From assembly GCA_949710005.1 (NCBI GenBank), contig OX453272.1, forward strand, positions 34,217,136 through 34,281,135: a DNA stretch of 64,000 nucleotides, in the 5' to 3' direction. The position numbers and the translations under genes were made by a program. Source of the DNA: Ricordea florida (Eukaryota > Cnidaria > Anthozoa > Corallimorpharia > Ricordeidae). Under the pieces are notes generated by a model. That model saw only the letters and a list, made by a program, of their open reading frames with translations. It was not told the DNA's origin and did not search any database. This document shows, piece after piece, positions 40,018 through 64,000 of the stretch (within the stretch, counting starts at the first letter, position 1; the number at the start of each line of letters is the position of its first letter).

Positions 40018-40711
40018 GTTTGTCAAATGTAAAGAGGCAGAGCCTGCAATACAACAAGGCGTGGTCAATGGGGACCCGGATGTAGATGCGATCTTTCGAC
40101 TGACTCGAAAGGACAAAGATGTCGTTTTAAATGTTGAATTTGATTCTGAGGCACCAGCTGTTTTACTTCCCGCTCAAACATTGGCTCCCTTTAATTCACA
40201 AAACACTCTCTTTCTTTACAAAGCATTGTGGGCTATGCTTCTTCCAAGCACAGTGACCTTCCGAACCTGCGATATTTGGCGTGGTTACTGGGCTCAGCGG
40301 TTGTTATGGGACACAGGCGCACATTTGGCCTTCTTCCCTCCAAATGCAGCTCAGTTTCGAAACGCACACAATTACTTGATAGATTTTATTGATGAAAAAG
40401 CTCTTTACCATGATTCAGGACGATTAGTAAACTTGTTATTAAACTGGAAATCTGACAAACAAAATTTCTTTAGTAGAATTATGGATTTAAGCATTGAAAT
40501 GGCAAACCAAAATTTCTGGGGAATAAGCGATATGATATTAACAGAAGCATGGCTAACTGATTTGATAAGTGTTGGATATAAAGTACCCGAGATAAGACCT
40601 GTTCAAAAGCCATGCAAAGAAGTGATCAGTGAAGAAATTGAATTACATCCAAAAGAAAAGTCATCTTCATACTTGAGAGGAGTCAAGTTAAAAAATCTTG
40701 GAAGTTCCTAA

Positions 40712-43655
40712 TCAAGAATAAGTGTTCTTTAGAATTTTGAAAGTCTTAACTTTGATATTGACAAAGTGAAATATTTTGATCAAACCTCATATTTTCTTGC
40801 ACTTAAGAGGTTTGATTTTACTAGGAACTAATGATGTTGGGTGTGGTGGGTCTTGAAACCCTCTGGAGCCCAGGTATTAACAACTCTAACCCTATGTTGG
40901 ACTTTATTAATTTGCACTATTTTAGTACCCAAAATCAAGTGCCACCATCACTGCTTGAAACTGTGTGGTACAGGATATACTTCATGTGAGAATGACTAGT
41001 ATGCATCTAGGATATAGCATGTATAGGGATGCATGTGTCATCTTCACATGAAGTACACACTGCATGATGTAGTGATGAAGCAGGAAGAAACCATACAATT
41101 GTAATACTGAGGCAAATTTCAGGGAAGAAATGAACAAAGAAGTCAATGACATTGGAAAGGAAGGACAGATGTGGCTGAGGAAAGGATTAACCACCACCCC
41201 TTGGCACTGCAATTTCCAGTACATTTTCTTGCAATCCATCTTAATCGCTTATTTTGTCTCTTGCAGCAATGTAGAAATGTGGAATGGAGTAAGAAAAAGG
41301 TAGTTTCTAAAAAGTCAGGCTCATTGCATATTACTTTATTATGACTTCCAATATTGCTGTTTATTTTTACATTGGATTGGCTTGCACATTGTTTCACTTC
41401 TAACGAAATGCCCAAAAATACATAAAATTTATTAAATAAAAGTGAATACAAATGCAAATATTTATATACATACATAAGATATAATATCTAGTCATAGTGT
41501 TTCTATGATTATACAAATTCTAGAAAAATAAAACTAAAACATTTGCTTTCACATTTCCATGCATCCTATAAAAACAAGAGTGCTTTCTTACTTTAGAGTG
41601 TACTTCCATTCTATGAAAAAGATTACTTTGGTTTGCTATTTAAGTATAAATGTCTCTGTTAAAATTTAATTAACGACTGTTTGGATTCAAAGATTGGACC
41701 ATCTTGAGAAAGTAAATATGAGTTATTGACCAAGCATGAGGTCAAGATGGCCGCATATTGGCTGAGTTCAATAAAAATGCTAAAAAGATCAAGACCAATA
41801 TCCAGCCACATTGACTGAACAAACTTGCTCAATACAGGATTTATTATATGGCTATTTTGCTCTGTTGTGTTTTGCAGGACAGTGTGAGAAATCCTGGGCA
41901 GGCAAGATAGGCCTGTCTTGCCCAGTTGGGTAGCCAATCGGAACACAGGATTTACCTCATCTTCCCTGCTTGCAGAACCAGCCATATAACAAGGTTAAAT
42001 ATTGGCTCTGTTAGCAACACAAAGTAGTTATAATTGATCAACATTATTATTCTTCTAAGCACAGATACAAAACTGCACAAAAATCTGCAATGAGGCTAAA
42101 AAACTATTCCCTCTGGGTCTTTATCCACCAACAGATTTCACCACAAGTAGCCAAGATGCCTTAACCTTGTATGTCTACAACAATGGCTTGAGTTTAATAC
42201 TTATTTTGCTTACACTTGTTTTGACCTTTTGACTCTCAAGATCCAAAAAGTAATTCTCCTTCGTGTGTGTTGGATCAAAAATTTTTATTCAAGTTAATAA
42301 ATTTCTCATATTATCTGTTTGTTTGGTAAGTAGACACACAGTAAGGAGATGTTAGATATTGATCTAAATAAGGGTCAATTGTGATGGAGCAGTCACAACA
42401 CTTGCCACTGCACATCGCCAACAGTTAGATTCAAATTTTCACTTATATGTGCCTCTCTATGGGGTGATACGGAAATATAGCCAGACACTGGGAATGATCT
42501 CCGCACAGGTCCCTACTTCATTATTCATGCGGAAGCTGTGCTGTTTCGTTCCTCGAAAACAAGACAAGTTTGCACGTGCGTTACCCCACACAATCCAGCC
42601 ACAACATGCATAATGAAGTAGGGCCCTCTGCGGAAATCTTGCCAGACACTGTACTGTTGGTTCACAATAATATTTTCTACTTAAAACTTGACAAAACCTG
42701 TTGAAAACGGCTGAAATTCCAAACAAAGTAAGTGGCCTCATTTCTTTGGACATGTTCCTCGCTCTCCCAGAGTTCACCACCAGATGTCATGTCTTCATCC
42801 TGACCTGTTTTACCTCAGGAACCATATTGAAAGGCTCATTGAATCACAACATCTTAAAAAGATGATGCCACTCGGAAAAGTATCAGGGCGGTTTCTCGCG
42901 TTAAAAGTAACAGCATCGGTTCATTTCTTCCAGACCCTGTTTTCTCACACATTTCGGTTATAAGAAGGAACACATAAGCCTTATGGAGGAATTCCTCATT
43001 AGATGCCACTGTAGAAGTTTTCCTTTATCTCCTGTTGTCAGTGTCCTCACAAACACCACACAGATAAGACTTACGGTTGAGTATATGCAGAGAAGAGCTG
43101 CTGTGGTTGTCTTGATAAATCCAAATGAGGTCGCTACCCACAGAACAATCGTCATCAAACCAAAGAGTATAGCGATTGAAAACATCAATTTCAATAAAGG
43201 AGCAATTCCGAAAACGACTATAATGATTTTGAGAATTGGTGGCATTCTTACTGTTTCGTATCATCAAAAAACACTGGCAGCCTAAAAATATTACAGTTCG
43301 TGACGCTGGACGCGTCTCAATAGACACCCCTTTTGTGACTGGCCTAACTATTTAGGTCAGCACTCGTCTCATATGTCTACATGATCAAGGTGTCCGGTCC
43401 TTGTCGTGTGCACGAAGATGGGACCGAAGATCTACGAAGAGTAGTACGGCCAGTGACCAGTTACATGATGAGCAAGAAATCAGCGGCTTCCACATAAAGA
43501 CCACGTGACTTTTGCAGCCATGCCGCAGCAAAGAATCAACATGGCGGCAAGTGACAATGTTCCACTTTTCACCAGGATAATATACTCTTTAAGGTAGCGT
43601 TAACCGTATTGAAATGGTCTGAAGTTTAGTTACCAAGGTTAAGGAAAATTCCAAG
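40712..43655. other. Intergenic region between STELLO array and WDR33
   Basis: A+T-rich, with AATAAA-like strings near 41430 and 41530. Apart from the membrane-protein-like frame at 42958-43245 (-), I see only chance ORFs. 'aatgaagtagggaccta'-type text is inverted around 42505-42625 ('cctacttcattattcatgcg' against 'cataatgaagtagggccctc'), another palindromic short element. The WDR33 promoter should lie in 43300-43655. Confidence 0.5.
42958..43245 (-). CDS. Possible small multi-pass membrane protein (95 aa)
   Basis: ATG at 43245; three hydrophobic stretches (ILKIIIVVFGIAPLLKLMF, FGLMTIVLWVATSFGF, ALLCIYSTVSLICVVFV) give a plausible membrane protein. It lies divergent to WDR33, about 410 bp away. 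The opposite strand is also open over much of this segment, so coding on either strand is uncertain, and it could be one exon of a larger gene. No family recognised. Confidence 0.3.
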   Translation of the reverse strand: MPPILKIIIVVFGIAPLLKLMFSIAILFGLMTIVLWVATSFGFIKTTTAALLCIYSTVSLICVVFVRTLTTGDKGKLLQWHLMRNSSIRLMCSFL

Positions 43656-63684
<20,029 letters not shown>

Positions 63685-64000
63685 ATCCAGTAGATCTTCC
63701 CAAGATACGTGACGTGTCGCTTTGACAGTAGGACCTGTAAAACATTTGTGCAGTACCTGCATACTGGGCCCCCTCTAAGTAAAGTCAATTAGCGGCACGT
63801 GTATAATGTCGGTAAATTAAATGTAATGTGTGGTGAATTGTAGTTTTGGATCAAAGTGTACATTGCCAGATCTGGTTTTTAATTCTGGCAATATATGATT
63901 TTAACTTAGACATGTCCGTTCAATGTATTTTTTGAGGCTGTCATCATTCTTAACCTGCGTAGTGAAAGCTAAAGGTTCGCAAAATTTTGAGGCTGCAGGA
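63685..64000 (+). other. WDR33 3' UTR and flank
   Basis: No further coding sequence. There is no perfect AATAAA in the first 200 bp after the stop; 'ggtaaattaaatgtaatg' (about 63810) and 'ggcaatatatgattt' are A+T-rich candidates. The transcript end was not located. Confidence 0.4.

Larger units (their letters stand above)
22630..40711 (+). pseudogene. STELLO-type glycosyltransferase copy C, split by the Polinton
   Basis: Exon 1 is 22630-23018. Exon 2 starts at 25286, runs to 25609, is interrupted by 14.4 kb of Polinton, and resumes at 40018 after the second CACAA copy, ending at 40711. Without the insertion the exons sum to 1407 nt in frame (468 aa), so the host gene was intact when hit. Exon 1 and the intron are near-identical to copy B. 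The last about 35 codons (from 40600: RPVQKPCKEVISEEIELHPK) differ from A and B, and the 3' flank is unrelated to theirs, so this is the original 3' end of the array. As it stands the coding sequence is broken before the middle of the catalytic domain. Confidence 0.9.

Noticed and set aside
39989-40711. A new fusion gene starting in the right TIR and running into STELLO exon 2
   Set aside because: The start would be a TTG and the frame continuity at the TIR edge is short; it is simply the 3' part of the interrupted exon.
42983-43285. Plus-strand frame opposite the possible membrane protein
   Set aside because: Either strand may be chance; the minus strand has the more protein-like hydrophobic pattern, so only that was listed, at low confidence.

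Overview
The window is animal nuclear DNA, most likely from an anthozoan cnidarian and probably a stony coral. Host genes are split by GT-AG introns, and A+T-rich introns and spacers are full of small palindromic DNA elements. One of these carries a 'CGAAGGGCTAACGCTCGAAA'-type core that I associate from memory with coral genomes. Species level is not supported by the sequence alone.

Host genes, all on the + strand, in order: (1) the last five exons of 6-phosphogluconate dehydrogenase (PGD, 524-3782); (2) a tandem array of three two-exon STELLO/DUF288-type glycosyltransferase genes (copy A 11744-17236, copy B 18212-21895, copy C 22630-40711), where B and C are near-identical including their introns; (3) a complete 14-exon WDR33 gene (43656-63684), the WD40 subunit of the mRNA cleavage/polyadenylation machinery. 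The exon lengths of each reconstructed chain sum to a multiple of three (PGD 477 nt, STELLO A 1431 nt, B 1416 nt, WDR33 2547 nt).

The main feature is a 14.4-kb Polinton/Maverick (25610-40012) inserted in exon 2 of STELLO copy C. It has AG...CT termini, terminal inverted repeats of 263 and 241 bp, and a perfect 5-bp target duplication CACAA. Copies A and B supply the empty site. Gene order: acidic ORF, protein-primed DNA polymerase B (+); integrase, four small virion/membrane-type proteins, packaging ATPase and double jelly-roll major capsid protein (-); a membrane protein (+); a 475-aa conserved protein (-); penton-type minor capsid protein and a glycine-rich membrane-active-looking protein (+); two - strand genes at the right end. 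Several genes are broken: PolB (frameshift and stop), integrase (three stops), penton (late frameshift), three small genes. Capsid, ATPase and several membrane-protein genes are open. No adenovirus-type maturation protease is visible. Genes are packed in divergent and convergent pairs, with TATATA-type motifs 3-20 nt before many start codons and two very short divergent intergenic spacers (33 and 24 bp) centred on GTATAC and GTATATAC palindromes.

A second element lies at 4836-9529 (- strand): a decayed Helitron-like transposon with an RPA-like OB-fold/zinc-ribbon gene, a DUF6570/Helitron N-terminal region, a 20-aa tandem repeat protein, an OTU protease domain and a 2A-like GDIELNPGP motif, but no visible HUH nuclease or helicase core.

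The remaining space holds many short palindromic elements (several with visible terminal inverted repeats, two nested), a LINE endonuclease fragment, a tRNA-derived SINE-like segment and ATT microsatellites. Exon boundaries were called by eye from splice consensus and homology.
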